Source: Chitinophaga ginsengisegetis (GTDB taxonomy: Bacteria > Bacteroidota > Bacteroidia > Chitinophagales > Chitinophagaceae). From it: a stretch of 64,000 nucleotides of DNA. The first letter of the stretch is position 1. Every line of letters starts with the position of its first letter. A program made the translations under genes and the position numbers. The notes beneath the pieces are model-generated. The model had not been told where the DNA came from. It saw only the letters and a program-made list of their open reading frames with translations, and did not search any database. The DNA lies in contig NZ_FUZZ01000004.1 in assembly GCF_900168065.1 (NCBI RefSeq), positions 558,001 through 622,000 of the forward strand. The letters are read 5' to 3'. Shown in pieces: positions 1-10,015 of this stretch.

Positions 1-970
1 GTACCGCCCGGGCCATAACAGTATATATTTCCCGGTAACGCAGAATATCCGACTGCCAGCCGGAAATAGACAGTCCTTCCCAGGGTTCATTCCATAGGGA
101 AACGGCCGTCACCGGCCCTTTGGGCCAGCCGTATTTCACACAAAGCCGGTGTACAAATTCCTGGAAGTCATGATCCGCTGAAGGCATCCAAACCATATCC
201 TGCTTTGTTTTTTTCATCACACCGGCGGAGTCCAGGAAAGAGCGGAACCTGTCCAGTGGCTGATCTGCCGATCCCGCTCCAAACATCAGCAACACGGTGA
301 TATTCTTCTCCCTGTACTCTTTTAATTTCCGGTCAATCTCCTCCATTTTTACCGTATAGTCTTTGGCGTTAGCAGGCGTATAATCCACCCCCATACGAAT
401 GGCCTGCACGCCTACCCGTTGCAGGAAATCAGCGCCCATATCATCAAGCGATTGCTTTGGATACTGTATCCGCTGCGGATCTGCAGCAAAGGTGCGTACC
501 AGGCTGGTAATAAAACGGCGGCCATATTTACCGAGGTCCATCACCAGCGCATAACCGCCAAAACGCGGAGGAATTACCGGGAGATGATCAATGTTGACAT
601 ATCCCTTCGGGGAGATATTAACTTTCACCGGTGTAGTACTGATGGTGGCAAACTTCACCATCTCCGGTTGCCACACATCACCCGGGCGGCCTTTAGTACC
701 ATAGCTGATCAGTTCTATTTTTCCTTCAGTGTTAATGGGTTCGTTCAGCTGATTCACCACCTGTATCGTATAAGAGGGTTGTTCACCGGGCCAAAGCACA
801 TTTGTGGTATTGGAAGCGCCTGCCAGCACCACGTCGTAATTATAATGACGCTGGTTATTTCGTACACCCATCACCGTTTCATAATTCACCCATTCTTCCG
901 GTGCTTTCATCTGGGCCATGCCGCTCTGTGCGCTGATCAGCATCAGTGCAGGTATCCATATATATTTCAT
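1..970 (-). CDS. Secreted glycoside hydrolase, clan-A-like (3' part missing)
   Basis: The reading frame is open from the ATG at 970 to the window edge, giving 323 residues of an incomplete protein. It starts with a signal peptide (about residues 1-20, ending SGMAQ). Residues ~40-165 look like a beta-sandwich leader, followed by the beginning of a TIM-barrel catalytic domain. The motif SLWNEPWEG (Glu295) is the Asn-Glu-Pro acid/base signature of clan A hydrolases such as GH5 and GH39. The second catalytic Glu must lie beyond the window, so the exact family cannot be assigned. The ATG is 3 nt from the stop of the upstream propeller gene, so this is the distal gene of the sigma/FecR/SusC/SusD operon and probably its main degrading enzyme. 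The clan is fairly sure; the substrate is unknown. Confidence 0.75.
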   Translation of the reverse strand, partial: MKYIWIPALMLISAQSGMAQMKAPEEWVNYETVMGVRNNQRHYNYDVVLAGASNTTNVLWPGEQPSYTIQVVNQLNEPINTEGKIELISYGTKGRPGDVWQPEMVKFATISTTPVKVNISPKGYVNIDHLPVIPPRFGGYALVMDLGKYGRRFITSLVRTFAADPQRIQYPKQSLDDMGADFLQRVGVQAIRMGVDYTPANAKDYTVKMEEIDRKLKEYREKNITVLLMFGAGSADQPLDRFRSFLDSAGVMKKTKQDMVWMPSADHDFQEFVHRLCVKYGWPKGPVTAVSLWNEPWEGLSISGWQSDILRYREIYTVMARAV

Positions 971-973
971 CTG

Positions 974-3130
974 TTATTGCTTTATAAACTTACGCTGACC
1001 GATCATCTGACCATTGCCGGCGTCTGAAACCACCAGTATATAGGTGCTTTGTGGTAAACTGCTTACATCTATCTTCCACGGCCCGTTAGTTTTTGCAGCT
1101 ATTGTTTTTACTATTTTTCCGGAGAGATCATAAATGCTGACCGTACATATTTTTGGCTTTGTTAACCGGATGTCTGCATTCAATATATTTACTACCGGGT
1201 TCGGATATACGTTTAAACCGGAAGCCATTGTATTCAGCTTGCCGGCCGCAAGAGGGCTGCTGCTGCTATCCACAGCTGCCGGCGGTGTCCAGAGATATAG
1301 CACTATCTTATTGGCGTTGTAATCATCTTTGGTGATCATGTATTCGCCGGTGGACCTGTGATATGCTTTGATGCCATATTGTGAATCCACATCGTTGCCC
1401 ACGTATACATTGGGGTTGCTGCTGTTCATGGTAAGCACCAATGCGCCGGTAGTGAGATCAAAAACATCGATATCAGGAATAGCGTAGTAGCCTACAAAAA
1501 GATAATTTCCTGCGGCCGACATTGACTTGGCCTGGGCCCGGCTCAGTGTAATAACGGTATCGGGCGTACGATTTCCGGCCACCCAGCCGTGATATACTTC
1601 TATGCGGTTGCCGATCAGCGTCCAGTCGGTGTTGCCACCGGCCAGCACCATTACATCACTGGCGGGGATATATTGCAGCTGGTTTAACCGGGCAATAGTA
1701 GCGGGTACAGGTGTGGATATCACCGGTCCCCAGATGGGCTTTCCGTTGCCAGCAAAGCCCGTTAAAGGATAATGCTGGATGGCATTGGTTTTATCCTGGG
1801 AGATCCAGATATCTCCCAGAGAATCCAGGCAAAACCCATTCCTGACCTTAGAGATGGTATCACCGGGAATGGCGATGTACCCATCTGTAGCAGGATTGAA
1901 ATAATACGTATAAAATATATCTGCATTCTGGTTATTGGCCACCAGGATACGTTGTCCGCCTACATTAGCCACGTGACCAAAATGTTGTCCCCTGGCACGG
2001 TCGCTCATCTGTATCCGCGCATCCCAGGGATAGCGGTACGGATCAACGGTATTGGCTACATAGGCGCCACCATCCACACCGGTATAGGAATAAATGATAT
2101 TACCGCTGTAAAGCAATTCACCATCGGTGCCGGCATCTGCTGCAGCGCAGCCTTCAAAGTTCAGTGCCTGCAGCGTCCACAGCAACGAACCGGCAGTGCT
2201 GTAACAATGAATATCGGTAGCGCCGTTCCGGCCCAGGTCCCAGGTGCCGCCCCAGGGATTATTGAGTACATACAACTTACCGGAAGCATCGCGGCCAATG
2301 CCCACTACCCGCGTAAAGCGCTTGTCGCCCGCAGCCCCGCGGATACCACCTGTTTCATTGAGATAACCGCCCAATGCGCCAAAGGTACTGCTCAGTACAG
2401 GCGTTCCCGTTAGGTTAGTATACACTTTGATGTTCATGTCCGGTCCCTGATCGCCTACCAATAGTTGTCCGCTTACACTATCTGCATATAAAGCAGACGG
2501 ACGCGCCGTGGCGCCAATATTCAATACAGTACCTGCCACACCGGTAGAATCAAAACGGCGGATGGTACCATCACCCAGCTGCACTACCCAAACGGCGCCC
2601 GAGCTATCGATAGCAATAGGCCCCGGCGAAGTAACAGCCCATTGTCTTATCAATACGCCTCCTGTGGTGAATACTGCCACCCGGTTGCCACTGGAATCGC
2701 TTACATATACGCGGCCGGCGGAAACGGCAATACCCCGGATGGCATCTCCGGTACCTGCACTGGCAGTAAACAACAGGTCGCGCAGTTTGGTGCTGCGGTT
2801 GTAACGCCCTATTTTACCGCTGTTGGGCGCCTGCTGCGCGGTAAAAATATGCGTGGCATTGCCGCCAATAGCGCTGCCCTGCGATTCTTTTGTACCGCCC
2901 ATACGACCCACAGTAGCCCCGTTCTGATAAATGCCGATATTGCGTCCCTTTTCATCCCATAATGAGGCAGTATACACCACTCCTTCCGGTGATACCCACA
3001 TGGAACGGGCACAGTTGCCTACATAATTAGTTACATCAGAAAAGTTATTGCCTACCCAGGTGGTGGTATATTGCGCATAACTGAAACAGGCTGTTAATAT
3101 CAGCCATAACGTGGAAATAGTTTTTTTCAT
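974..3130 (-). CDS. Secreted NHL-like beta-propeller protein with T9SS sorting domain
   Basis: This 718-residue protein has a signal peptide (residues 1-19, ending CFSYAQ) and a long region of repeated beta-propeller blades. Recurrent patterns include GIAVSAGRVYVSDSSGNRV and IAIDSSGAVWVV, as in NHL or SMP-30-like propellers. Residues 639-718 form a type IX secretion C-terminal sorting domain that begins LNVYPNP and ends in a basic tail (RKFIKQ). It should therefore be exported by T9SS and attached to or released from the cell surface. It sits between SusD and a glycoside hydrolase in one operon (18 nt after SusD, 3 nt before the hydrolase), which suggests a role in binding or processing the same glycan. 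No catalytic residues can be named, so binding protein and lyase are both possible. Confidence 0.8.
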   Translation of the reverse strand: MKKTISTLWLILTACFSYAQYTTTWVGNNFSDVTNYVGNCARSMWVSPEGVVYTASLWDEKGRNIGIYQNGATVGRMGGTKESQGSAIGGNATHIFTAQQAPNSGKIGRYNRSTKLRDLLFTASAGTGDAIRGIAVSAGRVYVSDSSGNRVAVFTTGGVLIRQWAVTSPGPIAIDSSGAVWVVQLGDGTIRRFDSTGVAGTVLNIGATARPSALYADSVSGQLLVGDQGPDMNIKVYTNLTGTPVLSSTFGALGGYLNETGGIRGAAGDKRFTRVVGIGRDASGKLYVLNNPWGGTWDLGRNGATDIHCYSTAGSLLWTLQALNFEGCAAADAGTDGELLYSGNIIYSYTGVDGGAYVANTVDPYRYPWDARIQMSDRARGQHFGHVANVGGQRILVANNQNADIFYTYYFNPATDGYIAIPGDTISKVRNGFCLDSLGDIWISQDKTNAIQHYPLTGFAGNGKPIWGPVISTPVPATIARLNQLQYIPASDVMVLAGGNTDWTLIGNRIEVYHGWVAGNRTPDTVITLSRAQAKSMSAAGNYLFVGYYAIPDIDVFDLTTGALVLTMNSSNPNVYVGNDVDSQYGIKAYHRSTGEYMITKDDYNANKIVLYLWTPPAAVDSSSSPLAAGKLNTMASGLNVYPNPVVNILNADIRLTKPKICTVSIYDLSGKIVKTIAAKTNGPWKIDVSSLPQSTYILVVSDAGNGQMIGQRKFIKQ

Positions 3131-3148
3131 CTTTATAAATTTAAGATG

Positions 3149-4537
3149 TTAGTATCCGTGATTCTGTACAAGCCGCGGGTTACGGCCTATCTCTCTCAAA
3201 GGCACCGGCCATAATGTCTGATATGTGGTAATCCCTAATACTGCTTCCGCCCTGCCGGTACGCACCAGGTCGTAAAACCGGTGGCCTTCAAAAGCCAGTT
3301 CCTTAAACCGCTCGTTTTCTATAGCCAGTGTAAGATTTGTTTCACTGCCATAAGGAAAATCATGTGCGCCCGGCGAGGTCAACGGCTCTGCAAAAGCCCT
3401 GCGGCGGATGATGTTCAATGCTTCTGTGGCTTCTGCTGTTTTACCCAGGCTGTTCAACGCTTCCGCCCTTACAAGAATAATATCTGCCAGCCGCAACGCA
3501 ATAATATCGGGCTCTGTGCCACTGGTTAAACGGGTGTATTTATTTACATATGGCAATGCAGGATCTGAAGTTGTGAGGCCCAATGCAGCATTCTTCCTGA
3601 TATCACCGGTTTCATAAGCGCCAATGATCTTTGCAGTGGGCGTTATCTGGTAACTGCCCTGTTGTATACCGGCGGGAATACCATTCACCGGCACATATAA
3701 ACTGAACAGGCCGTTGGCCTGTGAAGAAGAACTTACAAACTGTATTTCAAATATCGCTTCGGTACTGTTTTTACCACCGGTGGAAAACATGCTGCTATAG
3801 GCTGCAGCACCGCTCACCAGCGTATACACCGGGCTATTCATTACCTCCAGCGCTTTGGCAGCTGCGGAATCATAGTTTTTCACGCTCAGGTATGCCTTTG
3901 CCAGCAAGGCTTTGGCAGCGCCCTGGCTGGCCCTGCCCCGGGTAGATGCCGCCGCTGCAAACGTGGGAGGTAACGTAGCTTCAGCTGCTTTCAGATCTGA
4001 AATGATCAGCCGGAAAACACTGTCGGCCGGCGAACGTGCAATAGTAAAATCCGCGTTGAAAGATGTATAAGGCTCGAGCACCAGCGGCACGGCACCATAA
4101 GCCTTTACCAGGTTGAAATAAAAATACGCCCGCAGGAAATGTGCTTCCCCCAGCAACTGTTCTTTCCTTCCACCTGCAAACAAGCTATCTTTCATAAGCG
4201 GAACATGTTTCAGCAAATCGTTGGCGCGGCCGATGCCGGCGTAGTTATTTTGCCAGTAGCTTGCTACAATGGCGTTATCTACCGGGATGCCGTGATTGGT
4301 AAAAGGGCTGTAATTGATCAGCAATGCCGTAGTAGCGTCAGACGCGGCGTCGAAAGCAACCGGGAACTGCATCGACATACTTTGTATGGCCGGGTAAATG
4401 CCCACTGCGGCACTTTCTGCATCGTTGGCTGTTTGCCAGAAGTTTTCATCTGCAATGGTATACTCAGGCACCTGGTCCAGCACTTTGGTACAGGAAGCAA
4501 ATGCGATGAGGAGATATATGAGTCGTAATTTCTTCAT
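3149..4537 (-). CDS. SusD/RagB-family outer-membrane lipoprotein
   Basis: This 462-residue surface lipoprotein is the glycan-capturing lid of the SusC pore. The signal peptide ends in a lipobox with Cys16 (FASCTKVLDQ). The N-terminal SusD-like domain carries the tetratricopeptide helices (FLRAYFYFNLVKAYGAVPLV). The C-terminal RagB/SusD domain includes the IALRLADIILVRAEALN and ENERFKELAFEGHRFYDLVR motifs typical of the family. Length is normal for the family. It starts 11 nt after the SusC stop, so the two are surely cotranscribed. The substrate cannot be deduced from the sequence. Confidence 0.95.
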   Translation of the reverse strand: MKKLRLIYLLIAFASCTKVLDQVPEYTIADENFWQTANDAESAAVGIYPAIQSMSMQFPVAFDAASDATTALLINYSPFTNHGIPVDNAIVASYWQNNYAGIGRANDLLKHVPLMKDSLFAGGRKEQLLGEAHFLRAYFYFNLVKAYGAVPLVLEPYTSFNADFTIARSPADSVFRLIISDLKAAEATLPPTFAAAASTRGRASQGAAKALLAKAYLSVKNYDSAAAKALEVMNSPVYTLVSGAAAYSSMFSTGGKNSTEAIFEIQFVSSSSQANGLFSLYVPVNGIPAGIQQGSYQITPTAKIIGAYETGDIRKNAALGLTTSDPALPYVNKYTRLTSGTEPDIIALRLADIILVRAEALNSLGKTAEATEALNIIRRRAFAEPLTSPGAHDFPYGSETNLTLAIENERFKELAFEGHRFYDLVRTGRAEAVLGITTYQTLWPVPLREIGRNPRLVQNHGY

Positions 4538-4548
4538 GGTGGCTGCTT

Positions 4549-7500
4549 TTAAAAGTTTACATTTAATCCAAGCAGGAAGGTGCGTGGCTGCGGTTGTACT
4601 GCCCAGTCGATACCGAGCTGCGAATTCTTCACCGACTGGTTCTGCGATTCAGGGTCCAGGCCGGAATAGCTGGTGATCAGGAAAAGATTCTGCGCACTGG
4701 CGTATATCCGGGCGCTGCTGATCCGTACCTTTTTCAGCAGCTCCGGCCGGAAGGTATATCCCAGCGTCACATTCTTCATCCTGATAAACGACCCGTCTTC
4801 CACGAAGCGCTGCGATACTTCACCATTGGTTAAACTGTTGGGCGTGGCAGGATCATTGAATACAGCCCTGGGCACATCGGTGATGGTATTCTCCGGCGTC
4901 CAGCGGTTCAGCGTACGTACGTCGCCGTTATTATAGCCGCTCATACGCTCCAGCATGTTGCGGGTTTGGTTGTATACTTTATTGCCATACGACCAGTACA
5001 GGAAGAAGCTCAGGTCTACTCCCCTGTAACCGAAAGTATTGGTAATACCGCCGGTGTAATCCGGCAACGCATTGCCCAGGATCACGCGGTCGGCAGCCGT
5101 TATTCTTCCATCAGCATTAATATCGTCATAGATCATGTTCCCGGTTTTAGCATCTACTCCTTTGCTGCGGTAGCCAAAGAAGGAACCAACGGGCTGGCCT
5201 ACACGAAAAATACTGGTGGGTAAACTGGTACCGAATGAACCAGGCAGACTTTCTGTAAAGTCGGAACTGGAAGGGTCGCCGGCCACGGTTTCAGGCAAAC
5301 TGGTAATTTTATTCCTGTTGAAATACAGGTTGAAATTGGTGCTCCAGGTGAACTTGCCGCGGATATTGTCCGTATTGATTCCTATCTCCAGTCCTTTATT
5401 CACCATCTGCCCGATGTTGGCGCCATTGGTACGGTTAAAACCAGAAGTATAGGGCAGATCCAGTTTAAAGATCAAACGGTTGGTGAGCTTGCGGTAGGCA
5501 TCTACGGTAACGCTGATCCTGCTGTCCCAGAAACTCAGGTCCAGACCGAGATTGGTGGCAGTAGTTGCTTCCCAGCTAAGATCCACATTTGATAAAGAGG
5601 TAGCGGCAATACCAGCTTCTGACCCATAATTATAACCGGTGGAATAAGTGGCGAGCGCGGGAAAGTCGCTTCCAAGCCCCTCATTATTACCTGTAACGCC
5701 AATGCTTGCACGCAGTTTCAGTTCATTAATAAAACGCTGCTGTTTCATAAAGGCTTCATTGGTTACCCGCCAGCCTGCGGCCACAGAAGGAAAGAAGCCA
5801 TATTTTTTATTCTCGCCAAAACGGGAGGAACCATCCGTACGCAGTACCCCTTCCAGCAGGTAGCGATCGTCGTAGTTATAACTTAAACGGCCGAAATAAG
5901 ATACCAGCCCCCATTGCGAGCGGTAGTCCAGCGGTGCAGAAAGCGAGGTAAAACCGGTTACTGCCTGTATGATATCGGTTGAATTGGTGTTGCCGGAAAC
6001 GCTGATCCTTCTCACATTAGCCTCCTGCGCGCTCTGACCGAGCAAGGCCGTTAATTTGTGTTTGCCTTTTAACACCGGTGCATATGATAACGTATTTTCA
6101 TTGACCCATAAGAACTGGGTGAATACAGACACAAAACCGCTCGCTGCGGAACCGTTGTTCACGAGTTTCGACTGGTAGCGGTCGTCGGTTACCTGCTGAT
6201 TATCGAAGCCAAAACTGGTTTTAAATTTCAGACCGGGAAGGATGGTGTACTCGCCATATACATTTCCGATATAGCTGTTTACGATCGATTGAAACCGCAG
6301 GTTATTGGCGATCATCACGGGATTGGTCCAACGGCGGTTTCTATCGGTGTAATAAGTACCATTAGGGTTGTAAACAGGATCGTTGGGGTTTTCTATCAGC
6401 GCGAGCGCCAGTACAGATTGTCCTGAGAAGCTGTTGTCCATGCGGTTGTTGGTAGACCTTACTCCTGTTAAATTTACGCCGATCTTTAATTTATCGCTTG
6501 CCGCAAAATCAAAGTTTACGCGTCCGTTAAAACGCTTGTAGTGTTGCAATCCTACAATGGTGCCTGTTTGATCCAGGTAGCCGAGGGATACGTAGTGTGA
6601 TGTTTTACCGGTACCGCCGGAGATAGATAAATTATAGTTAGATACCGGCGCCGATCTGAAAATAGCATCCTGCCAGTCGGTATTACGACCAGTATTCACT
6701 ACAGCAGAATCTACCGGTAACCCCGCATTAACGCGGGATTCTTTGAACAGTTCCACAAACTGTTCGCCGTTCAGCAGCGGCAAACGTTTGGGGATATCCG
6801 CCACACCGGTGTACATGTTGAAATTAAAACGGGATTTACCTTCCGCACCTCTTTTTGTGGTGATGAGGATAACGCCGTTGGCGCCCCTGGAACCATAGAT
6901 AGCGGTGGCGGCGGCATCTTTCAGTATTTCCACCGACTGTATATCGTTGGGGTTAATATTATTGGTAGTGGCAATCCGTTGCCCATCGCCGGAAACGCCA
7001 TATTGCGCCGCAGGAAGATTGCTCATGGGTACACCGTCTATTACATACAGCGGGCGGTTTTCGCCAAACAGTGAGCCGTTACCACGGATACGGATATACG
7101 TTTCATCACCGGGAGCACCGGAGTTTTGTACAACCTGCATGCCTGCAGCTTTTCCCTGTAATGCCGCATCCAGGCTGGTTACCGCAACACCGGCCAGCTC
7201 GCTGCCTTTAATGGAACTCACTGAAGAGGTCAGGTTCTTTTTCTGCTGGGTGCCATAGCCAATTACCACGAGATCATTCAGCGAAGCGCTTTGCAGCTTT
7301 AACACAATATTGATGGAAGACTGCCCGTTTACGCTCACCTCTTTGGATTCAAACCCCACATAGGAACAAACCAGGATGCTGTTGTTGTCCGGCACTGCGA
7401 GGGAGAAGCTACCCTGGCTATCGGTAGTAATACCAAGCGAAGTGCCTTTTACGCGAATGCTCACACCTGGCAGCGGCGATCCTTTTTCGTCCGATATTTT

Positions 7501-7893
7501 CCCGGATATGGTGATCCTGTTCAGCTCCTTCCCGGCAGGCAGCGGCGTTGTTTTTTTAGTGATCACTACTATTTTATCAGTTATTTCGTATTGCAGGGAA
7601 AGGTTGCCCAGAAAGGATTTCAGCACTTGTTCCAGTGGCTGGTCTTTACATTCAAGCGATACTCTGTTGAGCGCATTGGGCGGCTGATCGTGCCAGATAA
7701 AAGAATAACCTGTTTGCTGTTTTAACAGAACAAGCACTTTCTCCATCGGCACATTTTTTACGGAAATTGTTACATGCTGTGCATAGGCGTTCAGATGCAG
7801 CAGCAGGATGGTCATAAAGATCCATAGCGGTTTGGCGGGCCATCTATTTACAGCCGGGAGAATGCCTGTGGCAAGGAATTTCATATTTTTCAA
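4549..7893 (-). CDS. SusC/RagA TonB-dependent transporter with STN signalling domain
   Basis: This 1114-residue outer-membrane transporter imports ligands captured by the downstream SusD. After an N-terminal signal segment (about residues 1-38) comes an STN domain (~40-115, VTISVKNVPMEKVLVLLKQQ), the periplasmic signalling domain that talks to FecR. It is followed by a carboxypeptidase-D-like domain (~127-205), a TonB-box-like stretch (DLVVIGYGTQ), the plug (PLYVIDGVP, AAATAIYGSRGANGVILITTK) and the barrel, ending in the usual aromatic C-terminus (LLGLNVNF). The STN domain and the upstream sigma/FecR pair mark this as a transenvelope-signalling SusC. A gap of 161 nt separates it from fecR, leaving room for the promoter its sigma factor would use. 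Confidence 0.95.
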   Translation of the reverse strand: MKNMKFLATGILPAVNRWPAKPLWIFMTILLLHLNAYAQHVTISVKNVPMEKVLVLLKQQTGYSFIWHDQPPNALNRVSLECKDQPLEQVLKSFLGNLSLQYEITDKIVVITKKTTPLPAGKELNRITISGKISDEKGSPLPGVSIRVKGTSLGITTDSQGSFSLAVPDNNSILVCSYVGFESKEVSVNGQSSINIVLKLQSASLNDLVVIGYGTQQKKNLTSSVSSIKGSELAGVAVTSLDAALQGKAAGMQVVQNSGAPGDETYIRIRGNGSLFGENRPLYVIDGVPMSNLPAAQYGVSGDGQRIATTNNINPNDIQSVEILKDAAATAIYGSRGANGVILITTKRGAEGKSRFNFNMYTGVADIPKRLPLLNGEQFVELFKESRVNAGLPVDSAVVNTGRNTDWQDAIFRSAPVSNYNLSISGGTGKTSHYVSLGYLDQTGTIVGLQHYKRFNGRVNFDFAASDKLKIGVNLTGVRSTNNRMDNSFSGQSVLALALIENPNDPVYNPNGTYYTDRNRRWTNPVMIANNLRFQSIVNSYIGNVYGEYTILPGLKFKTSFGFDNQQVTDDRYQSKLVNNGSAASGFVSVFTQFLWVNENTLSYAPVLKGKHKLTALLGQSAQEANVRRISVSGNTNSTDIIQAVTGFTSLSAPLDYRSQWGLVSYFGRLSYNYDDRYLLEGVLRTDGSSRFGENKKYGFFPSVAAGWRVTNEAFMKQQRFINELKLRASIGVTGNNEGLGSDFPALATYSTGYNYGSEAGIAATSLSNVDLSWEATTATNLGLDLSFWDSRISVTVDAYRKLTNRLIFKLDLPYTSGFNRTNGANIGQMVNKGLEIGINTDNIRGKFTWSTNFNLYFNRNKITSLPETVAGDPSSSDFTESLPGSFGTSLPTSIFRVGQPVGSFFGYRSKGVDAKTGNMIYDDINADGRITAADRVILGNALPDYTGGITNTFGYRGVDLSFFLYWSYGNKVYNQTRNMLERMSGYNNGDVRTLNRWTPENTITDVPRAVFNDPATPNSLTNGEVSQRFVEDGSFIRMKNVTLGYTFRPELLKKVRISSARIYASAQNLFLITSYSGLDPESQNQSVKNSQLGIDWAVQPQPRTFLLGLNVNF

Positions 7894-8054
7894 TCGTGGA
7901 TTTTAAATATTAGCAATCATAAACGTGGAAATTTAATCGTGTACACACAGCTTACCTTACCGAGGGCCCTCAGCAAAAGGTTTTCAGCAGATGTGCATAC
8001 TACGTGTGATCCGTGCAGCAATCAGGTCATGACATATTTATTTAAAAAGATGAT
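7894..8054. other. Intergenic region between FecR and SusC of the first locus
   Basis: These 161 nt hold no gene. They contain a perfect 10-bp palindrome (GAGGGCCCTC, near 7963) and AT-rich sequence close to the SusC start. By analogy with other ECF/FecR loci, the sigma-dependent promoter of the SusC operon should lie here, but I cannot recognise its sequence. Confidence 0.4.
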
Positions 8055-9248
8055 TTAATTGGCCTCCTGGTAAGGCATCACGGTAATAGTTCTTCCCTGT
8101 ATCTTAAAACGTACGATTTTGGTTAGTTCAAGTGCTTTCAATAACTGTGTTATCTTTGCTGTCCTGGAAACAATGCCGGATAGCTTAATGCCGGACATGT
8201 CTCCTTCATATTTTATCTCTATATCATACCATCGTGCTACCTGTCGCATGATGGCACTGATATCGGTATTCCTGAAATAAAACTCACCGTTTTTCCAGCC
8301 CAGTATTTCTTCCATGTCGGGCCTGGTTATGCTCAGCTCACCGGAAGCGTGTTGCAGTACTGCCTGTTCACCGGGATGCAATATCCTGGCAGCGTTTACT
8401 CTCACTGCGCCCTGTACCAGCGTGGTTTTCACGGTAGCTTCATCGGTGTAGGCCATGATGTTAAATGCCGTACCCAATACCTGTATCTCCATGCCTTTGG
8501 CGGTCACGATAAATGGTTTCCTGTCATCTTTGGCAATATCAAAGTATGCTTCTCCCGACACCTCCACGGTTCTCTTATCATCCGGGAAAGCGGCGGGATA
8601 CCGGATAGAGGAAGCAGCGTTGAGCCAAACATGTGAGCCGTCCGGTAATATAAGCTGGTACAGGCAGCCGGTGGGTGTTTGCATGGTATTGTATACCAGG
8701 CCGGTGTTCTTCTGTGAAAATTGTTTATATGCCAACTGCCCGTTGGCCAGCTTAATTACCTGTGCGGAGCCCTGCCGGGCGATGGCGCCGTTAGCGGCGC
8801 TGTCGAGCGCAATGCGGGTGCCATCTCCCAGGATCAGTACCGGGCGTGCTGTTCCTTGCGGTATCTGCGCCTGTTGCGCTATGAAACCTGTCGTTGTTTT
8901 TTTATGGGTACTCCATTCCCAGCTTACTGCCAGCAGCAATAAAAAGATGGCTGCCGCAGCGGCGTATTTAAACCAGGGACGGGCAATAATGGATGGCCTG
9001 GTTCGGTGTAAAACAGGTACAGCCTCACTTTGCCGCGCTTTCATCATGATCTCCTCCGCCATTTCACCGGCATCAAAATCTGCATTTTCGGCATAGGCAG
9101 GGTCATTAAAGGCATCCTGCAATAATTGGGAGAGCAGCGCCCTATTTTCCGGCTGCAGGGCCATGCTCCTGAACAACCGGATTTCTTCGGCGTTCAGCGC
9201 TCCGCTCATGTATCCTTTAAATAGTTCTTCAAACGTAATTTCAGACAT
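8055..9248 (-). CDS. FecR-family anti-sigma factor (FecR/DUF4974)
   Basis: This 397-residue inner-membrane protein would hold the cognate ECF sigma factor inactive until SusC signals ligand passage. The cytoplasmic N-terminal part (~1-90) is the sigma-binding region. One membrane helix follows (about 92-110, AAAAIFLLLLAVSW). The periplasmic FecR domain (~185-285) includes LPDGSHVWLNAASSIRYP and VEVSGEAYFDIAK. A C-terminal DUF4974 domain (~315-395, IMRQVARWYDIEI) probably contacts the SusC STN domain. It lies 76 nt downstream of the sigma gene, in the standard sigma-FecR-SusC-SusD order. Confidence 0.95.
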   Translation of the reverse strand: MSEITFEELFKGYMSGALNAEEIRLFRSMALQPENRALLSQLLQDAFNDPAYAENADFDAGEMAEEIMMKARQSEAVPVLHRTRPSIIARPWFKYAAAAAIFLLLLAVSWEWSTHKKTTTGFIAQQAQIPQGTARPVLILGDGTRIALDSAANGAIARQGSAQVIKLANGQLAYKQFSQKNTGLVYNTMQTPTGCLYQLILPDGSHVWLNAASSIRYPAAFPDDKRTVEVSGEAYFDIAKDDRKPFIVTAKGMEIQVLGTAFNIMAYTDEATVKTTLVQGAVRVNAARILHPGEQAVLQHASGELSITRPDMEEILGWKNGEFYFRNTDISAIMRQVARWYDIEIKYEGDMSGIKLSGIVSRTAKITQLLKALELTKIVRFKIQGRTITVMPYQEAN

Positions 9249-9324
9249 ATGCTGATGCAGATTTAATATCTCCCGTTATAAGGACGGAAAACAAAGAAGG
9301 GGTAAGACAGTAACCCTGAAAATT

Positions 9325-9918
9325 TCATAAAAAATAATTGGAAGTCAGTAACAGTAAGGCAAAAATACTTTCGGAATGCCGGTTTAAATATTCCCGGATG
9401 CTGCGCAACGCCCTGACAATATAGGTTTGTGAGCTCACTACAGAGATATTCAGTTTCCGGGAGATCTGTACATGACTTAGCCCGTTAAAACGATGCAATA
9501 CAAAAACGGTCTTTACTTTTTCCGGGAGATGCTCAATGGCCAGCAGCAGGATCTTTTCCAATTCCTTGTATTCCATACCGGATTGGGCGTCGCTGAAAGG
9601 AGCATCGGAGAGATGATCGGCCAGGAATTCAATATTATCGGTGTGCAGCACTTTCTTTTCCAGGTGATCCATGATAAGATTGCGGGCACATACATATATA
9701 AACGTTCCCACCTTCTCCACACCAGGAAGCTTTTCCCGGTTGTTCCATAATTTGAGGAAGATATCCTGTGAGAGATCTTTTGCCTGTTCAGGAGAGCGTG
9801 TCAGGCGCAGCGCTGTACCATATACCTGTGGCCAGTATTGTTTAACGAGAACCTGGAAGCTCCGCTCATCTCCTTTTGCAACGGAGAGCAACAATTCCTG
9901 TTCATTGACGTGGATCAC
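9325..9918 (-). CDS. ECF RNA polymerase sigma factor
   Basis: This 197-residue sigma-70 factor of the ECF type has region 2 at about residues 25-90 (AKDLSQDIFLKLWNN) and region 4 at about 125-180 (LPEKVKTVFVLHRFNGLSHVQI). It lacks regions 1 and 3. It is the first gene of the locus and should direct transcription of the SusC operon once released by FecR. The protein ends in a short hydrophobic tail (SIFALLLLTSNYFL) after region 4, a trait shared with the two other ECF sigma factors in this window. A plausible housekeeping promoter lies just upstream (9957-9988). Confidence 0.93.
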   Translation of the reverse strand: MIHVNEQELLLSVAKGDERSFQVLVKQYWPQVYGTALRLTRSPEQAKDLSQDIFLKLWNNREKLPGVEKVGTFIYVCARNLIMDHLEKKVLHTDNIEFLADHLSDAPFSDAQSGMEYKELEKILLLAIEHLPEKVKTVFVLHRFNGLSHVQISRKLNISVVSSQTYIVRALRSIREYLNRHSESIFALLLLTSNYFL

Positions 9919-9956
9919 GGATGGTATCAGTGTTAATTATAACGGGTAGTGATGCA

Positions 9957-9988
9957 TGAAAATAATACAACCTGTTCTAATTTACAAA
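9957..9988 (-). promoter_or_regulatory. Candidate promoter of the first ECF sigma gene
   Basis: On the minus strand TTTG (9985-9988) is followed after 20 nt by TATTTTCA (9957-9964). This fits the Bacteroidota -33/-7 pattern TTTG-N19-21-TAnnTTTG, with two mismatches in the -7 part. It leaves a leader of about 35 nt to the ATG at 9918. Confidence 0.35.
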
Positions 9989-10015
9989 ACAATACCACCA
10001 GGCGGGCCTTAAAAA

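Noticed and set aside
7960..7975. Palindrome GAGGGCCCTC before the first SusC as a terminator or operator
   Set aside because: Only 10 bp without loop or T-tract, and no copy was found in front of the other SusC genes.
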